Assembly: GCA_025786725.1 (NCBI GenBank)
Contig: JAHLTZ010000029.1
Coordinates: 1-64,000 of the forward strand
Reading direction: 5' to 3'
DNA from: Syncephalis fuscata
Lineage: Eukaryota > Zoopagomycota > Zoopagomycetes > Zoopagales > Piptocephalidaceae
DNA: 64,000 bases
Program-made: the position numbers and the translations under genes
Shown here: positions 36,001 through 48,900 of the stretch, piece by piece
How the letters are laid out: the number at the start of each line of letters is the position of its first letter
Position numbering within the stretch: the stretch's first letter is position 1
The notes under the pieces: generated by a model
Seen by the model: only the letters and a program-made list of their open reading frames with translations
Databases searched by the model: none
Told to the model about the DNA's origin: nothing

Positions 36001-38631
36001 CAATCGACCACGTACACCTTTCGTCTCATCGGCTCCGGCATCTTTAGTCCAAATTAAATGAACCATTCGTCGAATACCCTCCTATTAAATAGTCAATACT
36101 ATTCATTTTGTATATCTATATGTTCATAGTTAATCATTTGAAATTACCTGGGCCGACCTATTTTGTAATAATGAGCAGTAACAAAGAATTCCATAGCATC
36201 AATCACCTCAGTCTTATTGGTTGATGCCAATAATTGACATAGAATAGGAACGGCATCATCAATTTGACGGCTGAATCGAATGGCATCTGTATAATAGCGC
36301 TGTAATAATTGCAACTTCATATATTCATTGGCTGTAGCAGGGTCCAATAGGCGTGTCTCGACGCTAGCAATCACGTCCATCTCAATAGGTGCTGCTCATT
36401 ATCCACTGGCTTATTTTCTTCATCCTCTTGTTCTTGATCTGACGATGATGATTTAGGTACTAGGGCAATTGGTACTCCTTGTTCATCAATATCCATAACG
36501 ATACATCGGCGTCTAAACCTTCTTCATTTTCTGTTTGTTTTACTGATGATTCGGGTGTAACCATACCCTCAGGCAATGACATGGACTAATTAAATGTAAA
36601 TAAATACAGATTCATATACATTACATAGCAATTAATTACCTCAATTCTCTGTGTAATCTCGCCATATTTGGACTCAAATAATGAAAGAGAAAGCTCGCCG
36701 CCATCCATAACAAATGGATGTGTTTCAATAAATTTACCAAGTACTCTTATAGCATTGGAGCGTACGTGGCTACTTTTGTCTTCAAGTCGGCTGATAGTCA
36801 AGTCAATTAACTTTTGACGACGCTTTGGAAACTTGGCCTTTCCACTAAATAGTAATTAATAAAGAGTCAATACAACAATAATGGATTACGTAATAATAAT
36901 AATACTAGTAACAATACTTACTCGCATAATTTACCACATAATTGTAGTACTTTACAACGACAAAATGAGTTGACATCACGGAATCGCTCTTCAACAATAT
37001 CAAAGAATGCTTCAATCTGCTTTGACTGTGTCTCATCGGGTTCTTGTGAAAGTAAAAACACAAGAATGTATCCAATAGTTTCAATAACTGCCATCCTCAT
37101 AGTATACGACTAGAACGGTAATAAGAATTTATAGTTTAATGTATCGTTTAATTACATACCTCGCTATCCAAATGTTTGGCAAGATGTACCATTTGTTTAA
37201 GTACGACACGTGGTGCAATTTCTGATAATCGTACAAGAAACTTGGAAAAGTTTTTAGGGCCTGTTGTATCTTGTGCATTGAATTCCTTGTTGGATATTTC
37301 ACTATATTTATTATATTTCTATTAATAAAGGTATGATGTTGTATCTAGCATAAGTACTTACCATAATACACTATCAGCCAGTTGTGAGTAGCCGAATTGA
37401 TCGGCTACTAATGCAAGAAGATCAGCCATTGGCTGGGATAAATGTTCGTAGTATTGTAAATTCTGCATCATTGTCGTTTGAGCCGCTATATTGTAGTTGA
37501 TTAATAGCTACTACAATTGCATACTTATACATATATATATATATATACTACATACCAAATCCATGGTTATGATGTTTAATACAGCTACCAATAAGCGAAT
37601 AGATTGCTGTACGCATGGCTCCTAACTTCAAATAGTTGACGTTCTCCATTAACAAATAGGCAGGCTTGGTAACAAGACTATAAAGTTATTTAATAAATAT
37701 GAATTAAATAGCCAATTAGCAGTTTTAGCTTACTTGATAAATGTATCCAATTCTGGTCCTGTTTCCCAAATACGTGATAATCTTAATCGACTGCATCGAC
37801 GTACTGTATCCAATAAGCGACTACGTTGAGATGACCAATCCCAATGATCATCTGCATCATCCGATGTAGCCTTTTTCTTTAATCCTCTACCACGCTGTAG
37901 TAAATAGTATTAAATAAAATATACGCTATTAATATACTAACTATATAATATATGAAGTGTATTACCTTAACACGGGTGGGAGCAGCTGCCGCTTCACTGG
38001 CATTACGTGCATTTTCACGAGATTCAGCAACGGCTGTTAACCATTGTAATAGAAAAGCATATCGCTCTAAAGCATCACGGTGCAGTCCCAAACTGCCACC
38101 CGCCGTGGTAGATTGAGATTCACGCGTTACAAGCTCAATATGAGCTGTCATACCTATTAAGCCATTAATATGAATTATAAAATTAATACACGCGTATTTT
38201 TACTCTTATACTAACTACAACCAACTCCATCTTAACTTACCGGTAAGTAGGACATCGACAACACGATTACATATATGAGGGCGTAGTAAAGAAAAGTCCC
38301 TAAGTGATTTAAGTATAAATATATGGCTGTAGCTATTGTTATTACAGCCGCTGATTCACTTACCGAATGAAACAGCGCAGTTTGTCGAAAAGCTTTGTTT
38401 CAGTAACATTTAACGGTGATTCCTCAAGACGATCAACAACATCTAAAGCGAACAAACAGTACAGCTAAGCAACTACGCTATACTTTCTACCTGGCCGCCA
38501 GCTGACTACTTACCGTTCAAGTGATCGTGGATACTTTCTGCGCCGAGATGTTCTAAACGAATGTCATATTCAATCTCCACTTCTCCTTCCTGTATTTCAA
38601 GTAACGCGTCTGCAATATTTAGCTGACTCAT
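33021..38631 (-). CDS. CND1: Condensin complex subunit 1 (Cnd1/Ycs4/NCAPD2)
   Basis: This is the HEAT-repeat, non-SMC subunit of condensin needed for mitotic chromosome compaction. The start at 38631 gives MSQLNIADALLEIQEGEVE. The body is a long array of HEAT repeats over about 18 exons. Recognisable family stretches are MRMAVIETIGYILVFLLSQ, FFDIVEERFRDVNSFCRCK and LEDKSSHVRSNAIRVLGKF, then a C-terminal Cnd1 domain with NIMIALGDIAVCFNHLIEE, YKRLTDPDLAVKKNTLMVL and CLSQLPFKTERSLKKLLDA. The tail is RGRG-rich and basic/acidic. Three frame breaks equivalent to one missing base are visible. Two flank an acidic linker at 36494-36512 and 36384-36398. One near the end at 33081-33100 shifts the tail to SNNEDSEPELSLVESDSE (stop at 33021) instead of the stop at 33041. 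The gene is convergent with KGD2 and divergent from PCH2. Confidence 0.87.
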
Positions 38632-39006
38632 TGTAGCAACGAATTATACGTGCGACAACAATAATTGCAGTAAAAGTTGTGTATATACTTGTGTACGCGT
38701 ATAATGTTAACCTGTTCAAATGGTTATTTCAATAGGAAAAGTGATAATTACAGTGATCATGCAAACACATTACAAAAAAATAACAAAAATTATAATTTAA
38801 TTAGATTACTTGACTAAAAACACGTCGTCCCTTTACTGACCAACTAGTTTAAAGACAAATTCCCATCACCGTGAATACTATTCTATACTACAAGCTACAA
38901 CTTGTTTATATTATATTATATTATATTATAGTTGATAGTGCTATTGAATACGTATGGAATAAAAGATAGTATTTACTATTGTCTGATTACCAACAGCTAC
39001 CTCTTC
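38632..39006. promoter_or_regulatory. Divergent CND1/PCH2 promoter region
   Basis: 375 bp separate the start codons. The region has a (TTATA)n run near 38909-38931. No other site was recognised. Confidence 0.4.
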
Positions 39007-40985
39007 ATGGATAAACAAGCTACTTTACACGGTAGGATATTATATTAGTTACAAACTATAGTGAACGAAAGCTAATATACTTAAAATTGATATATATATA
39101 TATATATAATAATCTTTAGTTGAATGCTGCTTAAAACCGACAAGTGCTTGTCGACTATCGGTTATTCAAGAAGCGTTGCGGTCATTCATACTAGAATTAC
39201 CGTCAATAGAACCACTTGTAGCAGAAACAAAATTTTCAGATTTTCATAACAATGAGCTACTTTCTCAGCATGTAAGCCATATCACTACCGAATTAATTAT
39301 AGGTAACATATTTAAATAGATATCAATTATCTATAACAAAACTAACTAGTTAACTAATTAATTAATTAACTAGGCACGGAAAACAACTCCTTTACAATAA
39401 CAGATGCTCAACTACACCTGCATGTATATCAGTTAAATGAAGATGATGGCGCTGATCCAGAGATGGAGGATATATCGGGAGACCAGGCTGTTCTTTTCCA
39501 ACAATGGACATTGCCAGCAAAGCATTTACAAGGTCTTTGGGAAAAGTACGTAGATATAATAAAAGTAGCACAGCGTATCTAACTCTATATTAATAGTCTA
39601 ATCTATGATGAAAATGTTAAAAATCGTCTATTACGCTATGTATCTACAGCAATGCAATTCTCTCGATTAAATGTAGATCCACAGATTATCACGTGGAATC
39701 GGTTGGTAGCAACTATATTATTGATTTGTTCTTATAATCATATGACATCATTATTAGTGTTGTACTATTACATGGTCCGCCTGGAACCGGTAAAACTTCA
39801 TTATGTAAAGCATTGGCCCATAAACTATCTATTCGATTATCAGAACAGTGAGTAGCATTAAACTATTCGTATCTATAAGCATGAATAACAATATATCTAT
39901 TTATTAATTAATTAATAATATTAGATATACCTATGGTAAACTAATTGAACTTAATAGCCATAGTCTATTCTCCAAATGGTTCTCTGAGTCGGGTAAACTT
40001 GTCACAAAAGCATTTGATCGTATTGTCGAATTGACCGAGGATGAGGATGCATTTGTTTATGTACTGATTGGTAAATCCACTTTAATTTATTTAATTAATC
40101 ATATCATTAATTATACTAAACTATTTAGATGAGGTTGAAAGTTTGACAACAGCTAGAAAAACAGCACTTTCGGGCGCAGAACCATCTGATGCTATTAGAG
40201 TAAGTATAGAATAAATTAACTATCCTCATTGCTTCACTAATGAGCACACCGATCCACTAGGTAGTTAATGCTGTGTTGACACAATTAGACCGTATTCGAC
40301 GTTGTTCCAACGTACTCTTGTTGACCACGTCCAACATTACTGAGCTATAGGTACTATTTACAAATAATGACGATATTGTATTACTAGTGCTAACCAATAG
40401 TTAGATGTGGCTTTTGTCGATCGTGCTGATATTAAACAATATATAGGACTACCATCGCCACAGGCAATCTATACTATTCTCACTTCTTGTATACAAGAAT
40501 TGGTACGTGTAGGATTAGTTACTTCTAGGTAAGTATTTTCTACTAGTCTATATAGCATATTAATATTTATTGGTGTTGTTGTTGTTGTTAGCATCCATTG
40601 TTATCGTGGGGTGTTATTGAAGTAATGTATGATATGGAGGATACGCATACACCTAGTTGTATATTATATAAAACAGCAACTATTGCCCAGGTAAGTGGTA
40701 GTTATAGCCTAACGCGATTAAGTATATATTACAAGTAAAAAGCAATATTAATACCAACTATTGTTATTGTTATTAGGGACTGAGTGGCCGTGTACTTCGA
40801 AAACTGCCATTTCTTGCGTGTGCAAATCAATTAAAGGTAATCGCCCCTTATCATTAGCATATATTCAGTATTATTTACTAGCAGTATAGATTGCAACGTC
40901 AATCTCAATAGAAATGTTTTTAAACGAGTTGAAACAAGCAGTGGAGCGTGAACAGAATGATAGTGCCAAATTGAATAAAAATTAA
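39007..40985 (+). CDS. PCH2: AAA+ ATPase Pch2/TRIP13
   Basis: Pch2/TRIP13 remodels HORMA-domain proteins (Hop1, Mad2) in the meiotic recombination and spindle checkpoints. The start at 39007 (MDKQATLH) splices to [20 protein letters not shown]. The AAA core is clear: [19 protein letters not shown], Walker [19 protein letters not shown] and [20 protein letters not shown]. Walker [15 protein letters not shown] and [19 protein letters not shown] follow. Sensor 1 is [10 protein letters not shown], then [19 protein letters not shown]. The C-terminus has [20 protein letters not shown]. Two frame breaks equivalent to one missing base occur. At 40340-40350 the line ITE.IDVAF is interrupted by an in-frame TAG. 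The second is at the 40528/40592 exon junction before [14 protein letters not shown]. Both sides of each break match the family, so the gene is probably intact in reality. Confidence 0.9.
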
Positions 40986-42062
40986 ATAGATAATAAAAAG
41001 GTCTACTAATAGATAAAAATTGCTTATAATCTAAATTAGTATTAAAACAGTCTTCAAGTTGAGATATTATAGTCATTATAAACTGGACATTATATGCTTA
41101 TATCTCGCGTAAAAATAAGCAGAAACTTATTAAAATTGTTTTCAATATATTTAAAATAGTTAAATACATTAAATTAATACTAATTCCAAATATTTTTATT
41201 TAAATTGTAAAGTTATTTTGAAAATGTCAATAAATGTATTTATATTTGTTAGAATATATTTGTAAATTTCATTATTTTATGGCAATTACATTTAAAAGTG
41301 TAGATTGCATGTATTTGCTTTTATTACAATAAATAAATACTAAATAAACGTATAATGTATGCTAGATAATGTAACTAAGCAAAAATAAAATTATTGTCAC
41401 GTAGATTAGAATATTGGAAAGTGCAATTAGCCTGCAATGTTTATTAGCTTAATAATATAGGCGAGTATTATCATATTTTATATATTAGTTTAAATAATAT
41501 ATCAAAGTTATCAGCGTGTTATTATAACTCTATTAGAACTGTCATATATGCATACATACACCAGTATCAATAGATTTGAATAGCAATATAGGTGTGTAGT
41601 GATATGTAAGGTAAATACTGGTCCGTGTTTAGATATGCATGACATAACTACTCCTTTGACACTTGTCACCTTATTGTGATGCATGTTACAGTGCTAAATA
41701 AACAAAACATTATAATATAGCTTGACACACATTAGATGATGGTAGATTAGATGCAAACCCCTTTTTTAATCATAGACGCGATATACAAATACCACTCAAA
41801 AGCGATAGTAAAAGGAGCAAAGATCAAGTGAGTGCATGGTAAGAGGCAAAGTAGACAAATCTACTGCTATAGTGTACAACGGCAGAGGACGCACGCAAAC
41901 AGAACGGAACCATAGATAGCGACGCAAAGACGACAACATACGCGGGCTTAACGCACACTGAAATGAATGGCATCGACACTTGCTGATGCGCGTTGGAAAG
42001 AAAAGCAGCACACGATACCGATTGCAAAGGTAGACGCGCGCGCGCGCACACACACGCACCGC
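40986..42062. other. AT-rich intergenic region
   Basis: About 1.1 kb lies between the 3' ends of PCH2 and H2B. A short GC-alternating (GC)n/(CA)n tract is at 42036-42058, just downstream of the H2B stop. Nothing else was recognised. Confidence 0.4.
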
Positions 42063-42440
42063 TTATTTGGCGCTGGTGTACTTGGTGACAGCCTTGGTGC
42101 CTTCAGAGACGGCGTGCTTGGCCAATTCACCTGGGAGCAATAGACGGACGGCTGTCTGGATTTCGCGGGAAGTGATGGTTGATCGCTTGTTGTAGGAGGC
42201 AAGCTTGGAGGCTTCGGCGGCAATGCGCTCAAAGATGTCGTTGACGAACGAGTTCATGATGGACATGGCCTTGTTGGAGATACCAGTGTCGGGGTGGACC
42301 TGCTTAAGGACCTTGTAGATGTAGGAAGCGTAAGTCTCACGACGACGTGGACGACGAGACTTCTTTGACTTGTCAACACCCTTGGCCGGTGCCTTGGAGG
42401 CAGTGGTGGCTGGCTTCTTTTCAGCTGGCTTTGGTGGCAT
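42063..42440 (-). CDS. HTB1: Histone H2B
   Basis: This encodes the core nucleosome histone H2B, 125 residues, without introns. The lysine/proline-rich tail ([20 protein letters not shown]) is followed by the conserved fold: [58 protein letters not shown] and [19 protein letters not shown]. The C-terminal lysine ubiquitinated in other fungi lies in the EGTKAVTKY segment. It pairs divergently with H2A across 418 bp. Confidence 0.97.
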   Translation of the reverse strand: MPPKPAEKKPATTASKAPAKGVDKSKKSRRPRRRETYASYIYKVLKQVHPDTGISNKAMSIMNSFVNDIFERIAAEASKLASYNKRSTITSREIQTAVRLLLPGELAKHAVSEGTKAVTKYTSAK

Positions 42441-42858
42441 GTTTAGAGTGGTAGAAGTAGAAAGAAGTGGTGATCACGTAGAGATCAGAAAAGAAAGCTT
42501 ATCAGCAGTAGAACAAGATGATGATGATGCGTAAGGCAAACTGTGGTCATGGGGGATGGTGTCATCGAGTGCTTTTATCATTCCGCATCATAGTGGGGGA
42601 AAATCCAAGATTCCAAATATAAGATCACGTGAGTAATTGCAATTCGATAGCGGGTAATGATTGGCCGGTGGGCCATTAATTTTGGATTGGCTGCTTAGAA
42701 GATAAAAAGGTGATGACAAACAGTGCACCCCAGTCTGGTGTTCACCACTACTACTACTCGTACTTGTCTACTCATCTTTACGTTTACCTACGTAAACAAT
42801 TACTACGCTATTTTATTAGCCAGCTTTAAGCGCACAACACATCACAACAACTATCGAC
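42441..42858. promoter_or_regulatory. Shared H2B/H2A divergent promoter
   Basis: The region contains two inverted CCAAT boxes (ATTGG at 42660-42664 and 42686-42690), a palindromic CACGTG at 42626-42631 and a TATA-like ATAAAAAG near 42702 on the H2A side. The arrangement suits coordinated S-phase expression of the pair; factor assignment is inference. Confidence 0.65.
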
Positions 42859-43254
42859 ATGGCTTCCGGAAAGGCTGGTGGTAAGAGCGCTGGTGCTTCT
42901 CTTTCTTCTCGTACCCGTTCGGCCAAGGCTGGTCTCCAGTTCCCAGTTGGTCGTATCCACCGTCATCTCCGTAAGGGTAGCTACGCCCAGCGTATTGCTG
43001 CCGGTGCTCCAGTCTACTTGGCTGCCGTTCTTGAGTACTTGTCTGCTGAAATTCTTGAATTGGCCGGTAACGCTGCCCGTGATAACAAGAAGACACGTAT
43101 CATCCCACGTCACTTGCAACTCGCCATCCGTAATGACGAAGAGTTGAACAAGCTTCTTGGTCACGTCACCATTGCCCAGGGTGGTGTACTCCCCAACATC
43201 CACGCCGTTCTTCTGCCCAAGAAGACCAAGAAGATCGAATCGCAGGAGATGTAA
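42859..43254 (+). CDS. HTA1: Histone H2A (H2A.X-type SQE tail)
   Basis: This encodes the core histone H2A, 131 residues, without introns. The tail [20 protein letters not shown] leads into [57 protein letters not shown] and [19 protein letters not shown]. It ends KKIESQEM: the SQE motif is the DNA-damage phosphorylation site seen in fungal H2A, so this single gene likely serves as both canonical H2A and H2A.X. Synonymous codon choice is highly biased, as expected for a strongly expressed gene. Confidence 0.97.
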   Translation: MASGKAGGKSAGASLSSRTRSAKAGLQFPVGRIHRHLRKGSYAQRIAAGAPVYLAAVLEYLSAEILELAGNAARDNKKTRIIPRHLQLAIRNDEELNKLLGHVTIAQGGVLPNIHAVLLPKKTKKIESQEM

Positions 43255-43527
43255 ATCGTCTAGGACAATTGCCGTCTTTGACTTTATATCTTGCTATTTC
43301 TCTTCCGTACTTGGCATTTTATTGCTTATGTTGACAAGGTCAACCATGCTTTTTATCTGTATACTATACGCTGCTGCCCATCGCCATTCTAACACTGGAC
43401 AAACTAGCGTTTGCGACGGTTTCGTGTATCTGGTTTCCGTATGAATGAATAAACATATTTCAATCGGATAATAATTGTATTAATTTGTATTATATTTTAT
43501 TACAAATGCATGTAAATAAGATTGTTT

Positions 43528-44342
43528 TTAAAGTAGTGTATCTTCTTGACGTAGATATTCACCAATATCTGCTTGATGAAAGACAACAATGGCTGTTGGA
43601 TCGAGCTTTCGTGTATCGGCCGTTGATCGAGCTGTAACACCAAATCCCTATAAATTTGAACAAATAGCAATGATTGAAACATGGTGGTTAATAAGTATAT
43701 ATATAGTCATTAAATATTAAATTTAGTAAATATATATTCAACTTACTAGTGGCGTATCAGCCATTGAATAAATAATGACCCCTTGATGTTCTGGTGTATC
43801 CTCGGTAATGCGGCCAAGATGTGCCTTGACAACATGGTTGCCGTAGAGATATGGCATTTCACCGTTTGGTTTAATCCAGACCTTGTACTATAATAAATTC
43901 AGAAATATGATCAATACATGTTAATCAATCAATCAACACTATTTACCTTGGCATATTGTGCAATGTATTCAAGTGCTGTTATTTGCAAACGAAACTTGCC
44001 CGACTTTGTAAATTTACCAAAACAAATGCCCAGTGAAGCCAAGTTATCGCGTGCCACACTTGTAGCCCGGCGCATAATAGCCTCACTATAAACAACAATT
44101 ACTTTATGTTCTTATTTGACAGCTACTAGTTAGTATTACCTCACATAATAGACACGATCTCGGTGTAGACGAAAGCAGAATTGCTCATCTTTACGATCGA
44201 TAAGATGCGTAATATTACGACCAATACTATTTAACATTGGTTTTAGATAAATATTCAGTCTATTATTATACAACAGTAATCACTTACTAATTGGCCAGCT
44301 TTTCAAAAACACTTTCGTTTCTTCTTCCGTTAGGGGACGCAT
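43528..44342 (-). CDS. NIP7: 60S ribosome biogenesis protein Nip7
   Basis: Nip7 is a PUA-domain pre-ribosome factor needed for 60S maturation and 27S rRNA processing. The start at 44342 gives [11 protein letters not shown], the invariant family N-terminus. Later exons give [11 protein letters not shown]-like residues, HRDRVYYV, the LGTCFGKFTK-type segment ([16 protein letters not shown]), [34 protein letters not shown], then [17 protein letters not shown] and [19 protein letters not shown]. In exon 1 the frame changes after KVF: continuing in frame gives LKSWPI and a stop, whereas one base earlier in phase gives the family sequence FEKLANY. The break maps to 44298-44312 around TTTTTGAAAAG. 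About five introns are present. Confidence 0.9.
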
Positions 44343-44699
44343 TGCCGGTAGTTAAAAGAGTAATAAACGTAGTTAAACGCAGTGTAAGTGCAATCTACGA
44401 AAAAAAAAGAAATCACAAATACTCGTCAGTGTGCAAGTATCTTCTGTGCTGAGTCGCACTGAGTGAGTGAGTGTTATTGATTCAATAGCATCAGAGTAGT
44501 GTACAAATATAATAATAAAAATTCTATTTCTTAATTTACTAGTTTTTATTATTTGTGTGTGTTATTTTGTGTGTGTGTGTGTGGTGTCAGTGAGTGAGTA
44601 TTGGACAGGCCGAACGGCACTCGCCCGCTGACTAGGCCCTCCCTCTTCGTCAACATCGACTGATCGTGCCATCGGCCAGTTGAAGCACATATATCCGAC
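44343..44699. promoter_or_regulatory. Divergent NIP7/RPL28 promoter region
   Basis: 357 bp are shared by two ribosome-related genes. The region has a GAGTGAGTGAGTG block near 44458-44472 and a (GT)n run near 44556-44583, but no certain named element. Confidence 0.4.
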
Positions 44700-45805
44700 A
44701 TGGTAAGTAGTAAACAATAATCATATTAATTTAGAGATGGTCAAGAAAGAGGAGGATGGATAGATGGATGGATGTATAGATGTATATAGAAACGGATGAA
44801 GCAACATAATAATATATACTATATACTATATGGATGGATGGATAAATACAAAAGTCTATATATCCTATAAACCTTCTAATAGGCTAGAATAGCCATAGAT
44901 GATATAAATTCTATATATTATAATTGGATATACAGATAAATAGATGAATGGATATATGCATAGATGGATGCATAGATGGATGCATAGATGGATGTATAAT
45001 TAATGAATAGCAATCTATAAATGCGCTATAGATATTTGGTGTACAGTATAGTGGGTGAGGGAGTGAGCATAGATAACGGACATATAGCATATATTTAATA
45101 CAGATACTAACGTTTATTACTATTATTATTATATTGTTGTATAATAGCCTACTCGTTTTAAGAAGAACAGGAAGTCACGCGGTCACGTATCGGCCGGTCA
45201 CGGTCGTATCGGTAAGTTATTAGCGGTTTAGCGTAATTTATGATAATGCATCGCCGTAATTACTATGTAAAAACAACCATATTAATGCTTGTAAATTATA
45301 GGTAAGCACCGTAAGCATCCAGGTGGTCGTGGTCTTGCTGGTGGTCAGCACCATCACCGCATCAACTTTGACAAGTACCATCCTGGTTACTTTGGTAAGG
45401 TTGGTATGCGCTACTTGCACTTGACGCGCAACAAGTTCCACTGCCCAGTCGTCAACGTCGACAAGCTCTGGACCCTTGTTACCGAGCAACACCGCCAAAA
45501 GTACAAGGATAACACCGAGGTTGTCCCCGTCATTGATACTCTCCGCGCTGTAAGTACCAATCTAACACATTATATTCTATAATGTGGATAGAATATAAAT
45601 ATAACGCGTTGATAATATTAATGATTCTAATACTGATCCTAATACTATTTATTTATTGATTGTAATAACAACACAGGGATTCGGCAAGGTTCTTGGCAAG
45701 GGTCGTTTGCCAGAGCAGCCATGCATTGTCAAGGCTCGCTACGTGAGCAAGCAGGCTGAGAAGAAGATTAAGCAAACTGGTGGTGCCGTCGTGTTGACCG
45801 CCTAA
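44700..45805 (+). CDS. RPL28: 60S ribosomal protein L28/L27a (uL15)
   Basis: This encodes a large-subunit ribosomal protein of the uL15 family. The ATG at 44700 is followed at once by a 445-nt intron (44703-45147), an arrangement common in ribosomal protein genes. Exon 2 begins [20 protein letters not shown], and exon 3 [20 protein letters not shown], with the His cluster conserved in the family, then [15 protein letters not shown]. The last exon has [20 protein letters not shown] and ends GGAVVLTA at 45805. The length of ~149 residues is typical. All introns keep frame. Confidence 0.95.
44750..45000 (+). repeat. GATG/GATA-rich microsatellite in RPL28 intron 1
   Basis: Repeated ATGGATGGATG, TAGATGGATGCATAGATGG and similar units fill much of the intron. 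Confidence 0.7.
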
Positions 45806-45981
45806 GAAGCGTGTTTACATTTCTTCTACAGTATCGCACTCTCTCACTCTCACGACGACGATGGTTTCTATCAACGATGCGTGAATAAATCTCAGAATTA
45901 CTATTTTACTATGGTAGTCTATAATGATATTGAAGCTGTTGTTATTATTTATTTATTTATTATACAAATACATCTAGCCTA

Positions 45982-48900
45982 TTATTGTACAGCCTGATAG
46001 GCTGATAATAATTGAAGTGCCCGATAGGAAAGATGAGGAAATACGCGAGATAAACGAATCCATTGCACTTGATCTATTTCATTCTTGTTAGCTGATATGT
46101 CGTTTACCGCTTTAAACATCTCTTTTGAAGGCAATGAAAGCCATATAAGTGATGTGCGTAATAATGACGCAGCTTGTGGCCATCGATGTGCTGTATTGTT
46201 AGTGCTATCGTTATAATAGGGTTCAAATAGAACCAAATTTGCTTCTATTCGACTATAAATACTATGATCGATCCAATGATGTAACAATTCAGTATATATC
46301 TTGTATAGCTGTGCTATAGTTGTATCCTCTATCTCAATCGATTTCAACGAATGAACAGCCAATTGGATATCCCGTAGTTTAACTGGATCAATCGATATTG
46401 TATTATCTTCACTTAATTGTTGAGCAGTTCGATAAAGTGATAGAATAAATGGCCACGTATCATGTGGTAGACCATAATAATCATATCATTTAATCTACCC
46501 AGGCATTGTAACTTGACCAATTCATGATGACCATTTAACAGTGGCTGACCTTTCAATGAATGAATAATAATAACAATGAACGTGCTTCATCCGACAATTC
46601 CTCCGCCATAAGTGTAGATGATGTGTCAGTTTGTGGATCTATAGGCGGTGGAATTAACCAATTATTAATTGATGAATATCCAATACGTGCAGACTGTAAT
46701 ATAGTTAATAATTATATTTAATAAATACTATCGATAACTTACCTCATTTAACACTCTAGTAATGCTATTGGCTGTTGTACGCTTCACTAATAGTGTCCAT
46801 GATTGTGAAAATGGATCATATTGGTATGGATGCGATAGTGGTGTTAATTCAACTGGGAAATGCGATACTACAGACGGATTTAATCGTATTCTTTTAACTC
46901 TATTCAACTCAGGTAATAAACATGGACTATTCACGGTGGTCATTCTAGTAACAGACAGCTTATTGCTTGTAGTCGATGTCACTTCAATATCGAGGGGTAG
47001 TGCACATACTTCACCCGATTCAATCTCTCGTACAACTAAACAACGTGGCTCAACAGCCATGACCCATAAGTGTCTTAGCAGTTGTAAATGAGGTCGTTGA
47101 TCCATTGGATGCGATGGCCATCGGGGATAGGTGGCACACAGTAGAAGTGCAATTGCTTTAGGGTGTACGACCCAGAGTAACCCGTCCACCCCCCAGAAAT
47201 AGAAAGCCTAATGCCATATGGTTGGCCATATGATTGCCATAATGTGTATCGGTGGAAACACGTCGTTGTAGTTGACGTATAGCTTTTAATGCGGTAAGAT
47301 CACCACTGCCAGCCATAATAAGCGACCACGCCACAGCAATCACACTAATACCTTCACGTACTGCACATTTAAATATTCTATTCTCAAACGACACACCTAT
47401 AAACACAATGAGTGCCCCATTAATATGATAATATCTATCTCTAGTTACCTGATCGATTCAATAGACGGGCAAATTCAGTGAAATAGTGTTGTAGTACATT
47501 AGAGGCACGTTCATCTGCTGTACCGGCAAACCTTAATCCTATACTAAGACAAATACCGCAATAATATGACACCAAGCTGTCTGGATACTGCCACTACTAT
47601 TAATACCGTATCTTCGTTATTAAAGTGTTCATTCTGATGAATAGTATGGCGTGTATCCTTTCCTCTATCTAGCCGATCCTTCTCTTCATGTATATAGTTT
47701 GGTATACAGCGACGGACCCATTCAAGACTCGGTTCAATATCATGCCATAGAATAAGATAGTGGCATACTGTACGTAATAATAGCAGATCTGGACGTACTT
47801 GATCCAATATAAGTGGTGTTGTAGGAATAGATAGACGTGCTGCTACGGCATAGTTATTCGTTTGTAGATAAAGTAATCCTAGGGCTACAATAGCGCCATG
47901 AGTGGATAGCATGCTTAATGGATGGCTTGAATTATGTGAACTGCCCGCTATTCTTCCGCTTTCACGATAGTTAGATTCATCATTATTACTTGATTATTGT
48001 TATTGCCATTTGTAATAGTATTGTTATAGATATGTCCTTCGTGCTTATTATGATCGGTAAATCCCTCGACTAATCGACCAAGTACATGTGCCATATTTAA
48101 ATCAACCAGTCCTTGTGCCTTATCACCTTGTCCAAGCGTAATAAATCCCAAGGCGAAACCAGCCGATAAAGTGTAGCTTTCTTGACGTGCATCATCTTCA
48201 TCACAGCCACTACGTTCAACACGACCCACTTCTTGTAACATGACTTCGGTCATACGACGATGTACAGTCTCCATATAAAGTAGACCCATACCGAGTAGGG
48301 CACCTGATGGCAAATAAGAAGTAGGCAGTAGATCGGCACCGCCCCTAGGTAGGATAGCTGGAATATGTAAATTTAATATACGGCCCACTTGATCATTCAT
48401 AGTGCCACAATGAGAGGCGGCCAATCCAATAAGTAGGCCAAGCGTGATAATCTCGTGTTTAGCCGTCAAGTAACTATAAGAGTGCCAGGATATTAATTCT
48501 CGTAAATGACCATTTAATCCTAGACCATAAAGAAATCCGCCATATTGACCGGTTAATTGTTCTGGCTTATTTAAAGCAATCCACGAACTATCAATGGTGG
48601 GTGTGGATGTGGATGTGGATGTAGACGATGTAGACAATGATGGACTATAACGTAGACTGGCAGCCACGCCATTATGGAAACCGGGCCATTCTCTTACGGG
48701 CGCGGCCAATTGTAATTCATCCAATCGTATAATTGTTCTATGTCCAATAATCTTGGCTGCCACTTCTAATCGAGGTATTAAACATGGTTTACCTTGATCA
48801 ATCTCACATACAGTGGCATAAGTAAGTAGTGCTCTACCAACAGGTCGACTTAATGTTCGATTGGCCAGTTGATGAACATGATGAAGTTGCTGTTCAGACA

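Noticed and set aside
42826-43203. 125-codon minus-strand open frame over H2A
   Set aside because: Antisense shadow of the histone H2A coding sequence.
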